From Carboxylicivirga sediminis (GTDB lineage Bacteria; Bacteroidota; Bacteroidia; Bacteroidales; Marinilabiliaceae): 64,000 nt of DNA. Positions 1-8,820 of this stretch are shown here, piece by piece (position 1 is the first letter of the stretch; each line of letters opens with the position of its first letter). Both the position numbers and the translations under genes were made by a program. Location: the NCBI RefSeq assembly GCF_018156225.1, contig NZ_JAGTAR010000001.1, positions 372,001 through 436,000 of the forward strand. Direction: 5' to 3'. Under the pieces are notes generated by a model, which was given only the letters and a program-made list of their open reading frames with translations, made no database searches and was not told the DNA's origin.

Positions 1-1
1 T

Positions 2-1294
2 AAAGAGCATTTGTCAACCACCATGCAGCTGCCAGCCGGGAAACGTGTGGCCTTGCACACTTCACTCTGGGGCCTTAATTCATCGTTTAAACCCATGCTC
101 ATTATTACTGATGACAGCGTTAGCTACCATTTATTTGCCAATTACGATTCAAAATCCTTATCTCCCGATGCCCAATCAGGAGAAGGCATTTCACATATCA
201 ACCGGATCGAACAATATCGGCACAAACATATAATTGAGCCCCTAAAAGAATTACAAGCTGACAACTCCTTGACAACTATCTTCAATAAAGAACTGGCTTC
301 CAAAGCAGCTGTTGAAGACGAAATACATCAGCTTGAAGCAGAAATTGATACACTACTGAAGTATGAGCCCGATAATACCAATGCCATCAGCTACCGGAAA
401 AGACTGATAGACAGCAAGCTTCACATCTTAAGCGATAAAGAACAACGAATACGGACACTTAATGAAAAGCTGAGCAAAGAAAACCGGGATATCATACAAG
501 CAGAAGAGCAACTGAAGGAAATGGTAGCACTTTGTGGTCAAAATCCTCAAACCTGGCAGAAACAAGATGAAAACTACGTCTTTCCCACTGGCGTAAAATT
601 CAACTATCAAACTCAGGATCTTATATTTCCATCACATCGCAGTGAGCGTAACCTAAAAATCAGATTACTATCGGCCTCCTATAGTCTCAGAGGAAATCAA
701 AAAGACGAAGTTCAGGCCTATGTAAGTATGACCAATGCATCTGAGCCGCCCCAGCCATTGCTCAGCCAGCTTGACACCACGTTTAACTATTACTTTCACC
801 CCGATGAATACCATTCATACAGCACACATCTCCTGGATACAACATTGATTGAACAATTACTACTACACAAGGCAGTTGCCATTCACTTCACACATAACGA
901 TAAACTCAAACCTCAATCCACAGATTATCGTTACCCAGATCGCCAACGGGAATACGAGCTGCCAATGACCAGCGATGCACTTAAACGACAGGCATCAATT
1001 AAATTATACAAACAAGGAGACACTCTGCATATAGCAGTTAATGCCTCCACCGACCCTGTTGCCAGCCGACTCAGTCAGTCAACTGGTGCATTTAAACAAC
1101 AACTGGCTGTTACCAAAACATTAACTGCCAACAACAGGTACCTGGAAGCGTTAAGAGCCTTGCAAACACTTCAGACTTTTATTATCAATAATAGATTACA
1201 GCAACTGATACCACCATCATCATTTAGCTATACGCACCCCTTATTAACCACCGATGAATGCCAGCTAATACAGTCGGATATTTTTAGCCAATAG
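2..1294 (+). CDS. Hypothetical coiled-coil protein, 5' end probably outside the window
   Basis: The reading frame is open from the left edge of the window to its stop at 1294, so the true start probably lies upstream; a TTG at 11 and an ATG at 23 are the first possible starts inside. About residues 75-170 are rich in E, K, L and Q in heptad-like spacing (an antiparallel coiled coil is likely), followed by a roughly 250-residue region with many aromatic residues and no motif I recognise. No signal peptide or membrane segment is visible in the part present. It converges on oxyR with only 6 bp between stops. Function unknown; I could not assign a family. Confidence 0.6.
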   Translation, partial: KEHLSTTMQLPAGKRVALHTSLWGLNSSFKPMLIITDDSVSYHLFANYDSKSLSPDAQSGEGISHINRIEQYRHKHIIEPLKELQADNSLTTIFNKELASKAAVEDEIHQLEAEIDTLLKYEPDNTNAISYRKRLIDSKLHILSDKEQRIRTLNEKLSKENRDIIQAEEQLKEMVALCGQNPQTWQKQDENYVFPTGVKFNYQTQDLIFPSHRSERNLKIRLLSASYSLRGNQKDEVQAYVSMTNASEPPQPLLSQLDTTFNYYFHPDEYHSYSTHLLDTTLIEQLLLHKAVAIHFTHNDKLKPQSTDYRYPDRQREYELPMTSDALKRQASIKLYKQGDTLHIAVNASTDPVASRLSQSTGAFKQQLAVTKTLTANNRYLEALRALQTLQTFIINNRLQQLIPPSSFSYTHPLLTTDECQLIQSDIFSQ

Positions 1295-1300
1295 CTAGCC

Positions 1301-2248
1301 CTATTTCCATTCAACCACATGTCCCCTGTCTTTGTGCAGCATTTCTTCGGGCACATTGGCTTGCACAGACTCAGACAGCCTATCGAGCAACAACCGTTTG
1401 TAAAAGGCACGTGAATACACCAAGCTGACTTCACGCAAAGGCACGGGCGATTCAAATTCCTTCACCTGCTTGTGCAAATCAAAAGCCAGTTCTTCGGCAG
1501 CCAGGCCGGGCAATAAGGTATAACCACCTTCGGTATCAACCATTTTACGAATCGTATCGAGCGAGCCACTTTCAAAATGAAGGGGCAAATCAGAGCTCAC
1601 ATTCTCCTGCAACTCGCACAAATTAAGCACCTGAGAACGAAAACAATGCCCTTCATCCAGCAGCCATAAACCCGATGATGTCAGCATATCCACAGTTAAT
1701 GCTTCTACTTTATGCAAGGAATGGTCAGGATGGGCATAAATCAGAACATCCTCATAAAACAAAGGCTGTTCAATAATGTCATTCTCCTCAAGGGGCGTTA
1801 CTAATATAGCCGCATCCAGCAAGTCCTGCTTAAGTGCTTTAACCAGCGCCTCTGTAATCATCTCTTTGAAGGAAATATGAACCAGTGGATTGTTGTTTTT
1901 AAAATGCCCCACAAATAGTGGTAATAGATAAGGCGCCAGGGATGGTATGATGCCAATGGTCAGGTTTCCTTCTATCCTTCCCGATTCTTCGCGTACGATT
2001 TCCTCCAGGCGATTATACTCGTTGATGACCACCCGGGCCTGAGCAACTATCTTTTTTCCAACAGGTGTGGTTAAAATTGGCTGTCTGGTACGATCAAAAA
2101 TGACAATGTCCAATTGTTCTTCAGCCTTTTTGATTTGCATGCTCAAAGTAGGCTGTGTTACAAAACATTTCTCGGCAGCTATGGTAAACTGCTTATAATT
2201 ATCAACAGCTACCAGATATTCCAGTTGTTGCAAATTAAGTCCAAGCAT
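1301..2248 (-). CDS. oxyR: Hydrogen-peroxide-sensing LysR-type regulator OxyR
   Basis: A 315-residue LysR-type regulator: an N-terminal winged helix-turn-helix (about residues 5-65) followed by the periplasmic-binding-like effector domain. Cys202 and Cys211, in the motif GHCFRSQVLNLC, have the same 9-residue spacing as the redox pair Cys199/Cys208 of E. coli OxyR, which form a disulfide on peroxide exposure. This makes OxyR far more likely than a generic LysR protein. I chose the ATG complement at 2248, because the protein then begins MLGLNLQQLEYL as LysR proteins normally do; an upstream start at 2278 adds an unlikely hydrophobic tail. It is divergent from dps, its classical target, with a candidate LysR box between them. 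Confidence 0.92.
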   Translation of the reverse strand: MLGLNLQQLEYLVAVDNYKQFTIAAEKCFVTQPTLSMQIKKAEEQLDIVIFDRTRQPILTTPVGKKIVAQARVVINEYNRLEEIVREESGRIEGNLTIGIIPSLAPYLLPLFVGHFKNNNPLVHISFKEMITEALVKALKQDLLDAAILVTPLEENDIIEQPLFYEDVLIYAHPDHSLHKVEALTVDMLTSSGLWLLDEGHCFRSQVLNLCELQENVSSDLPLHFESGSLDTIRKMVDTEGGYTLLPGLAAEELAFDLHKQVKEFESPVPLREVSLVYSRAFYKRLLLDRLSESVQANVPEEMLHKDRGHVVEWK

Positions 2249-2258
2249 CTGAATTTCA

Positions 2259-2273
2259 ATTATTATAAATAAT
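2259..2273. promoter_or_regulatory. Candidate LysR/OxyR box between oxyR and dps
   Basis: A perfect inverted repeat, ATTATT-ATA-AATAAT, that fits the LysR T-N11-A rule. It lies 11 bp before the oxyR start and about 70 bp before the expected dps transcription start, a position typical for activator binding and autoregulation. The AT-rich sequence could give such a repeat by chance. Confidence 0.35.
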
Positions 2274-2300
2274 ACCAATGCAATATATAAAATTTATCTA

Positions 2301-2332
2301 TTTGATTGATATTGATTGTTGAAATATATTTG
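2301..2332 (+). promoter_or_regulatory. Bacteroidota-type promoter of dps
   Basis: TTTG at 2301-2304 and TATATTTG at 2325-2332 match the -33 (TTTG) and -7 (TAnnTTTG) elements of the phylum's major sigma factor, with a 20-bp spacer. Transcription should start near 2339, about 28 nt before the dps ATG. Confidence 0.7.
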
Positions 2333-2366
2333 TCGTAGAAAATTAAAACAACAAAAAACAAATAAT

Positions 2367-2846
2367 ATGAAGACAATTAACGAACTATTAGGACTAAAAC
2401 AACAAGAAAGCGAACAACTGACAAAAGAACTAAATAACCTATTGGCCAATTACCAATTATTTTACCAAAACCTTAGGGGCTTTCACTGGAATGTGAAGGG
2501 TGAAAAGTTTTTCGAACTTCACCTTAAATTCGAAGAGCTATACAACGACGCAGTGGTAAAAGTTGATGAAATTGCAGAGCGTATTCTGACACTGGGTGGC
2601 ACACCGATGCATGCTTTCAGCGATTACCTGGAACATGCAGAGATAAAAACTGCTAAAAACAAAACAAATGGCAACGAATGCATGGAGCTGACACTCGATA
2701 ATATGTCAACACTTATTAAACTGGAGAAGGCCATGCTTCCTTTAGCGCAAGAAGCTGATGACGAGGGAACTATCACACTATTAACCGACTACATTAGTCA
2801 ACAGGAAAAAACTATCTGGATGTTACACTCATGGTTGAGTAAATAA
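2367..2846 (+). CDS. dps: Dps family DNA-protecting ferritin-like protein
   Basis: A 159-residue Dps protein, which would assemble into a 12-subunit cage that oxidises Fe(II) with peroxide and stores iron. The inter-subunit ferroxidase ligands are intact: His40 (in GFHWNVKG), His52, Asp67 and Glu71 have the same spacing (12, 15, 4) as in Listeria Dps. The ATG at 2367 is chosen because residues upstream of it are K/Q-rich and unlike Dps, and because it follows a good promoter. It is divergent from oxyR, which probably activates it under peroxide stress, and is followed by a strong terminator, so it is a single-gene transcript. Confidence 0.95.
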   Translation: MKTINELLGLKQQESEQLTKELNNLLANYQLFYQNLRGFHWNVKGEKFFELHLKFEELYNDAVVKVDEIAERILTLGGTPMHAFSDYLEHAEIKTAKNKTNGNECMELTLDNMSTLIKLEKAMLPLAQEADDEGTITLLTDYISQQEKTIWMLHSWLSK

Positions 2847-2870
2847 CATTATCAGAAACATGACCGCAGA

Positions 2871-2900
2871 AAGCGTCTGAATTAGTTCAGGCGCTTTTTT
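2871..2900 (+). terminator. Rho-independent terminator of dps
   Basis: AGCGTCTGAA pairs with TTCAGGCGCT (one G-U pair), followed by a run of T, 25 bp after the dps stop. Confidence 0.85.
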
Positions 2901-3039
2901 GTTGTTAATAGTCGCCATTTGGATAGTTCAACCCGACAGTAACAACACCTCGACCATCATTTCACCCATTTTAAACAATAGTTGCAGCTATTATGCGGTA
3001 ATTATCCTATTTTTATTAGCCAAACAGAAAACTTGTACA

Positions 3040-4698
3040 ATGAAGAATGTTCATATAAAATGCCTTAATAACGATAAAACCAATTGCTACAAAGCAGGCA
3101 CCACTCTAGAAGAAATCGCAAAGGATCTAAAAGTGAAACTGGACACGCCTATCCTTGGCGCCTATGTCAACAATAAGCTACGTGAAATAAACTACGAGGT
3201 GTACCATCCTAAAACCATTGAATTCATTGATATCACACGCCCCGATGGGATGCGTATGTATATCCGGAGCTTATCACTGGTGCTATACAAAGCGGTTAAT
3301 GAGCTTTATCCGAGAGCCCGTCTGCGTATCGAACACTCGGTATCAAAAGGCACCTATTGCTCAGTGGAAGGCGAGGAGCTGACCATTGAGGATGTAATGG
3401 CCATACAAAACCGGATGAAAGAAATCATTGATTCGGATACGCCTTTCATAAGGCATGTTGAGGAATCGGAGGAAGTAATCAAACGCTTTGAGCAACAAAA
3501 CCAAATGGATAAGGCGGCACTCATACGACATAGAGGCCTGCTTTACACCTCTTTTCATCAACTGGAAAAACACATTGGCTTGTATTATGGTTACCTGGTG
3601 CCATCAACCGGCTATTTGAAGGTATTTGACCTCATCAAATATTACAATGGCATGCTGCTGCAAATACCTAAACGCACACAGCCTGAATACCTCGAAGAAA
3701 TAGTAGTTCAGAACAAGATGTTTGATATCTTCCAGGAATTTGCCGAATGGAACCGCGTATTAAACGTTAGAAATCTGGCTGACATTAATGAATCGTGTAC
3801 CAACGGCAAGGCCGAAACCCTTATCAAAATTTCGGAAGCATTACACGAAAAGAAAATCGGACACATCGCCGATATGATTGAGGCGCGCAAAAAAGCGGTC
3901 AAGCTGGTGCTGATAAGTGGTCCATCATCAAGTGGTAAAACAACATTTGGCAAGCGTTTGGCTATCCAGTTAATGGTAGCTGGCATGAAACCTGTTAACC
4001 TCTCGCTGGACAATTACTTTGTAAACAGAGAGAATACGCCATTGGATGAAAATGGCGAATACGATTTTGAAGCTCTGGAAGCCTTGGATGTAGAGTTATT
4101 CAACCAACAGCTATTGGATTTGCTGGCCGGTAAAGCGGTGGAAATCCCCAAATTTAACTTTGAAACCGGGCAGCGCTATTACGATGGTGAGAAACTTCAA
4201 ATGAACCCGGATAATGTGCTGGTGATTGAAGGCATTCATGGACTGAATCCAAAGCTCACCCATCTCATCCCTGATCATTCGAAGTTTAAGATTTATGTAT
4301 CGGCGCTCACGTCAGTTAACATTGATGATCAGAACCTGATACACACCACCGACAACCGATTGATTCGCCGAATTGTGCGTGATTACAAATACCGTAGCTA
4401 CTCAGCACAGGCAACCATATCGAGATGGGGTAGTGTACGCCGGGGTGAAGACGCACATATTTTCCCCTACCAGGAGGAAGCCGATGTGATGTTTAACACC
4501 GCTTTGCTCTATGAGCTTTCGGTATTGAAACAGCAAGCCGAACCTATACTGCTGGAAGTGCAACCCAACCAGCCCGAATATGCCGAGGCCAGACGTTTGC
4601 TGAAGTTCTTTGGCTTATTTAAGCCAATACAGCCCAATGAAATACCCCCTACCTCCATTATTCGTGAGTTTTTAGGTGGTAGTAGCTTTGATTATTAA
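3040..4698 (+). CDS. Nucleoside (uridine) kinase with N-terminal TGS/ThrRS-like region
   Basis: A 552-residue protein of the fused nucleoside-kinase type found in Bacteroidota and Firmicutes. Residues 1-65 form a TGS-like ubiquitin fold and about 70-230 resemble the editing-domain region of threonyl-tRNA synthetase. The C-terminal half is a uridine-kinase-like P-loop kinase with Walker A GPSSSGKT near residue 294, followed by a DNYF segment typical of uridine kinases and a VIEGIH strand. It probably phosphorylates a nucleoside in salvage; the substrate cannot be read from sequence. The ATG at 3040 gives a normal TGS start; the frame is open further upstream, but that part looks non-coding and lies just after the dps terminator. 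Confidence 0.85.
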   Translation: MKNVHIKCLNNDKTNCYKAGTTLEEIAKDLKVKLDTPILGAYVNNKLREINYEVYHPKTIEFIDITRPDGMRMYIRSLSLVLYKAVNELYPRARLRIEHSVSKGTYCSVEGEELTIEDVMAIQNRMKEIIDSDTPFIRHVEESEEVIKRFEQQNQMDKAALIRHRGLLYTSFHQLEKHIGLYYGYLVPSTGYLKVFDLIKYYNGMLLQIPKRTQPEYLEEIVVQNKMFDIFQEFAEWNRVLNVRNLADINESCTNGKAETLIKISEALHEKKIGHIADMIEARKKAVKLVLISGPSSSGKTTFGKRLAIQLMVAGMKPVNLSLDNYFVNRENTPLDENGEYDFEALEALDVELFNQQLLDLLAGKAVEIPKFNFETGQRYYDGEKLQMNPDNVLVIEGIHGLNPKLTHLIPDHSKFKIYVSALTSVNIDDQNLIHTTDNRLIRRIVRDYKYRSYSAQATISRWGSVRRGEDAHIFPYQEEADVMFNTALLYELSVLKQQAEPILLEVQPNQPEYAEARRLLKFFGLFKPIQPNEIPPTSIIREFLGGSSFDY

Positions 4699-4716
4699 CA
4701 CGATAACACAGAATAA

Positions 4717-4752
4717 GAAAAGCCATGAGAATCAGAATTCTCATGGCTTTTT
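4717..4752. terminator. Bidirectional terminator between the nucleoside kinase and fucosidase genes
   Basis: A long perfect stem (AAAAGCCATGAGAAT pairing with ATTCTCATGGCTTTT) with A-run and T-run flanks lies between two convergent genes, so it can end both transcripts. Confidence 0.9.
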
Positions 4753-4786
4753 GTTTTAAAATACCGCTAAATAATTAACGTCATGA

Positions 4787-6265
4787 CTATTTAAGCTTCG
4801 ACACTTTAAGCGTCCACACATATTTACATGGTGGCTTTTGCCTTAGTGCTTTTGGTATCGATACCGAAAAACCATCAGCCACCTTTTTCCATTTCAATGG
4901 CTTATGGTATCCCAACAAATGTACCTCAGATCCATCGACAGGCTGCTGCGATGTAACGGTAATAGTGGCAGGCATACTATTTTCTCCTGCTTCTGCCATG
5001 TACATAAAGTAGGCATTCCCGTTATCCTGCTGCGTCATGCAGATATTGTTCTCCTTATAAGGAGCCAGTACTTTACTACTGTAGATTGCCTCTTTATTGA
5101 CAGCCATCCATGCGGCATATTCTTCCAATAAATTGTAAGCGCCTTGCTGCCACTCACCCTCGGGAGTTGGAGCAATATTGAGCAATAAGTTACCTCCTTT
5201 GGCCACAATATCCACCAGCATCTGCACGCCTTCACGGCCACTCATGTATTTGGCATTGGGGGTATGTGCCCATCCTCCTCCTGAAATGATGCACGATTCC
5301 CACGGATAAGGCAGAGCCTTGTGAGGCACGCGGTTTTCAGGGGTCAGGTAGTTTTGATTCTTTCCATGCACGGCGCGATCCACCACAATCAGACCTGGCT
5401 GCTGCTCACGCAGCTTCACAACCAGCTCATCTATTTTGATATCCTGGTTTACAATACGGTGCTTCAAGTAACCATTGTCATTATTTTGCAGCTGTCTGTC
5501 GTACCAACTGGTAATCTCGTCTTTAGGTGTTTTTGCTACCCAGCCACCATCGAGCCACATAATGTCAATTTTTCCATAGTCCGATACCAGCTCCAGCATC
5601 TGGTTATGGGTAAAATCAATGAACTCCTGCCAGCGTTCAGGATTAGCTTCGGGCTCATAATTGACATTGCGGTCGCGCGGCGGATACTTAGGATCCCAAT
5701 AGCTCTCCACATGCCAGTCGGGCTTTGAAAAATAAGCGCCGGCCCACATTCCCTGATTTCTGAAAGCTTCAAACACCTCTTTGGCAATATTCTTCTTCGG
5801 ATGTGTTGAAAAAGGGCAATTGTCACCTGTAGTTTTATAATCGGTGTATTTAGAGTCGAACATACAGAAACCATCATGATGCTTGGTGGTAAAAACGACA
5901 TATTTCATCCCTGCTTTTTCTGCTGCATCGGCCCACTTATCAGGGTCGAATTTGGTGGGGTTAAACGTCTTTATCAGATCTTCATACTCCTGTTTGTAGG
6001 CAAAGTAATCATCTGGGTTAGCACCTTTAGTGCGTTCGCACCAACCATACTCCTCGGGACATAAAGACCAGGACTCAACAATGCCCCACTGGCTGTAGGC
6101 TCCCCAGTGCATTAATAATCCAAATTTCAGATCCTGCCATTCCTGAATCTTTTCAAGAACCAATGGATCCGTTTCGGGCACATAGCGTTCATCTTCGTAT
6201 ACAGCCTGCGATGAGGCTAATACGCAATAAACAGATAGTGTAACAAATAGTAGAATTTTTTTCAT
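4787..6265 (-). CDS. Alpha-L-fucosidase, glycoside hydrolase family 29
   Basis: A 492-residue secreted enzyme that removes terminal alpha-L-fucose from glycans with retention of configuration. Residues 1-20 are a signal peptide ending in ASSQA. The GH29 barrel follows: FGLLMHWGAYS near the N terminus, TKHHDGFCMF, and IDIMWLDGGW, whose Asp (about residue 237) is the expected nucleophile. The last ~90 residues form a beta domain. The acid/base residue cannot be placed reliably. It lies 19 bp downstream of the DUF1287 gene on the same strand, so the two are probably co-transcribed, with the esterase gene further upstream completing a glycan-use group. Confidence 0.93.
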   Translation of the reverse strand: MKKILLFVTLSVYCVLASSQAVYEDERYVPETDPLVLEKIQEWQDLKFGLLMHWGAYSQWGIVESWSLCPEEYGWCERTKGANPDDYFAYKQEYEDLIKTFNPTKFDPDKWADAAEKAGMKYVVFTTKHHDGFCMFDSKYTDYKTTGDNCPFSTHPKKNIAKEVFEAFRNQGMWAGAYFSKPDWHVESYWDPKYPPRDRNVNYEPEANPERWQEFIDFTHNQMLELVSDYGKIDIMWLDGGWVAKTPKDEITSWYDRQLQNNDNGYLKHRIVNQDIKIDELVVKLREQQPGLIVVDRAVHGKNQNYLTPENRVPHKALPYPWESCIISGGGWAHTPNAKYMSGREGVQMLVDIVAKGGNLLLNIAPTPEGEWQQGAYNLLEEYAAWMAVNKEAIYSSKVLAPYKENNICMTQQDNGNAYFMYMAEAGENSMPATITVTSQQPVDGSEVHLLGYHKPLKWKKVADGFSVSIPKALRQKPPCKYVWTLKVSKLK

Positions 6266-6284
6266 AGCGTAATATTTGAGTTTT

Positions 6285-6866
6285 TTAATGATAACGATAA
6301 TGACCTATTATCTTATAGGCAAAGAGACAGTCTTCGAGCACCTGCCCTCCGCCAATATTATGTATAATCTTGTACCGACCACCATCTGACGACTTATGAT
6401 CTGAAACAATACCAATGTGTGTTAATCCACCTCCAAGGTTCCAGCACACAATATCGCCCGGCTGATAATTATTGCCGCTGTCCGACACTTCAAGCACTGT
6501 TCCATACCTCTCAAAAAATGTCATGAGATTAGGTACTCGCCGGTGATCAATATTCCTATCTGTGCGGCTGAGCCCCCAGTTTTTGGGATATAGTCCGAAA
6601 TTGCCCTTCATATCCTCATGTACCAGTTGCTGCAAATCAATATCAAACATGCGATAGGCACGGATAATTACATCGGTACAAACACCCCTGTCTGACGGCA
6701 CATCACCATTGGGGTAATCAATGGAATAATAAGTTGGATCGTAAATAACATGCTGCCTAGTGAGCAAAAATGCAGAATCGGCCAACTGGCTATAAAAATT
6801 ACCTTGCGCCAACAGTTGCGTTGTTAGCAGCACAAAAACAAGGGCTAGAGAATGTTTCAAAGGCAT
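6285..6866 (-). CDS. DUF1287 family secreted protein (NlpC/P60-like cysteine peptidase fold)
   Basis: A 193-residue protein with a cleavable signal peptide (residues 1-20, ending LLAQG). The rest matches my memory of DUF1287, a group related to NlpC/P60 peptidases and amidases: a Cys in RGVCTDVIIRA, a His in THIGIVSD and a second His in IIHNIGGG would form the catalytic set. Its substrate is not established; cell-wall peptide or a glycopeptide are possibilities. It lies just before the fucosidase gene in the same direction. Confidence 0.8.
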   Translation of the reverse strand: MPLKHSLALVFVLLTTQLLAQGNFYSQLADSAFLLTRQHVIYDPTYYSIDYPNGDVPSDRGVCTDVIIRAYRMFDIDLQQLVHEDMKGNFGLYPKNWGLSRTDRNIDHRRVPNLMTFFERYGTVLEVSDSGNNYQPGDIVCWNLGGGLTHIGIVSDHKSSDGGRYKIIHNIGGGQVLEDCLFAYKIIGHYRYH

Positions 6867-7171
6867 TGGATAATGGGTTATTCAGGGAACAGTTTTGATT
6901 TGTCTTTTCAATGCCCACTAAATTAAACAGATTAGCGATATTTTAAAGCGCAATTAGGTGAAAGCACCGCCAGATTAACACACCTATCCCTCTTTAAAAC
7001 ATATGTGGTGGTAGTCATTTGCTTTTAACCTGTCAATCAATGGTCAACAAAGCATTACTGCTTGCGCCTGACCACATTGCCATACCTGCAAAAGCCCCAT
7101 CCAACACATTAAGTGCCAGATGGGGCTTATAAAGATTGTATGCCACTAGTATTACATTAATAGTCCAGAGC
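6867..7171. other. Intergenic region before DUF1287 gene
   Basis: A 305-bp stretch with no credible gene. It contains the terminator of the upstream esterase gene (7090-7128) and presumably the DUF1287 promoter, which I could not identify with confidence. Confidence 0.6.
7090..7128 (-). terminator. Terminator of the sialate O-acetylesterase gene
   Basis: Read on the minus strand, AAGCCCCATC pairs with GATGGGGCTT across a 17-nt loop and is followed by a short T-run. It lies about 45 bp after the esterase stop. Confidence 0.7.
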
Positions 7172-8644
7172 CTAATAATCGGCCCGAGTTGCATCATCCC
7201 AATCATCAGTTCTAAAGGATGAAGCCGGTAGTAGGTTGGAGTCAAACAAGGTACCATTCACCCAGTTTCGCCAGGCATAACGCACGGCTACCGGATGAGG
7301 CACAGAGTCACTCACCACAAACACCTGCTTACGCTTAACAATGCTGGCCTTAGCCGGATGGAATACCTTATCATCACCAGCTATCTCAAATCCTTCCAGT
7401 TCGTCGTATGCAAACACACCCAACTCGGCATGTTTAAATTCAAGCAGAAGACCCCCATTTTCCGCTGCCTGATTACTATAAACAGGTCCCGAATAGTCGA
7501 CAGTATTATAACCATAGGTGTGATGCAGCGCATTAAACAACAAGCGGTCAGCCACTTCTTTTTTCTTTGGTGGATGGATGCAATGATCATCTCCAATATC
7601 CATGGTAACCGCCATACCCGAGTTAGGAATCAGATCCAGACACTGTATCTGTGCCTCCCTGATAAATGCAGAATTCTCGGTACTTTGGAACACCTCATTA
7701 TCGTTACCATACATAAATGGTGCAATCTGCACGTAATAAAAAGGAAAGTCACCCAGCTCCCATCGTTTCCGCCAATCTTTTACCATAGCAGGGAGGAAGT
7801 CCTTATATTTTTCAGGCTCCATACGATTACTTTCGCCCTGGTACCACAACACACCTTTTATTGCATACGAAGTTAAGGGATTGATCATCGCATTGAATAA
7901 AGCCGTTGGTATCTGATTGGTGCGTTGGCTTAAATCCACCTCATCAAGGTTAACCTTTTGAAGCGCGCTGATAGCCTCCTCACTTATCCAGGCTTGTATG
8001 GCACTGCCTCCCCAGGAGGTATGTATTAGTCCAACCGGCACATCAAGTATTTCCTGCAACTGCTGTCCAAAGAAATAGGCCACTGCACTAAAATCAGCTA
8101 CACTGGCAGCATTGACAGCCTGCCATCCAATATACTCAGCTACATCATTTAAAGGTGACTTTGCCGCTTTACGATTAACCGTAAAAAGTCGCAGGTTGGG
8201 ATTATTGGCTTTAGCAATAGTCATTGGTCCCTCAAAGGTGGGTTGACCCATATACCCCTTTAAGGGTTGCTGCATGTTCGACTGACCCGAACACAGCCAC
8301 ACCTCACCAAACAGCACATTATCCAACCTGATCTCTGATTCTTTGCTTTTAATACTGATGGTTTGCGGTGCCTTACTATCGGTTGTTGTAACGGCCAGTT
8401 GCCAGTTACCTTTCTCATCGGCCACTACTTTGTTATTGCCTGTCTGCCACGATAGCTGTATGGTAATTTTCTCATTGGCATCTGCCCAGCCCCACAACTT
8501 TACGGTGGTATTGCGTTGTAGCACCATATTTGACGATACAATGGCTGGCAATTTTACTTCAGCAAAAGCATGGTTCAACCAGGGACTCCCCGGTAACAGA
8601 AATAAAAAAAGCACACAGTTTTTTAAGAAACTACTTGTCGTCAT
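7172..8644 (-). CDS. Sialate O-acetylesterase (SGNH hydrolase)
   Basis: A 490-residue secreted esterase of the DUF303/SASA type, which removes O-acetyl groups from sialic acids or acetylated polysaccharides. Residues 1-28 are a signal peptide, then a beta domain, then the SGNH core with the nucleophile Ser in CSGQSNMQQP (about residue 121), the WYQGESN block, and the Asp/His pair in DIGDDHCIHPPKK (about residue 353). Length is usual for the family. It is followed by its own terminator, so it may be transcribed separately from DUF1287 and the fucosidase, although all three face the same way and suit use of host or algal glycans. Confidence 0.9.
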   Translation of the reverse strand: MTTSSFLKNCVLFLFLLPGSPWLNHAFAEVKLPAIVSSNMVLQRNTTVKLWGWADANEKITIQLSWQTGNNKVVADEKGNWQLAVTTTDSKAPQTISIKSKESEIRLDNVLFGEVWLCSGQSNMQQPLKGYMGQPTFEGPMTIAKANNPNLRLFTVNRKAAKSPLNDVAEYIGWQAVNAASVADFSAVAYFFGQQLQEILDVPVGLIHTSWGGSAIQAWISEEAISALQKVNLDEVDLSQRTNQIPTALFNAMINPLTSYAIKGVLWYQGESNRMEPEKYKDFLPAMVKDWRKRWELGDFPFYYVQIAPFMYGNDNEVFQSTENSAFIREAQIQCLDLIPNSGMAVTMDIGDDHCIHPPKKKEVADRLLFNALHHTYGYNTVDYSGPVYSNQAAENGGLLLEFKHAELGVFAYDELEGFEIAGDDKVFHPAKASIVKRKQVFVVSDSVPHPVAVRYAWRNWVNGTLFDSNLLPASSFRTDDWDDATRADY

Positions 8645-8820
8645 CTGGGTGAATATAATTAAATAATGCGTGATAAAAATGCATATAAGATGCCAACCAA
8701 CATCATAAGCATGATATCAAAAATAGGAATAATATCGAATCCTGATATTCACCTGAGTTGTTTGAGCCTGGTGAAAAACTACTGAAGAGGCTCTGAACTC
8801 ACAAGTAATATCATCACACA

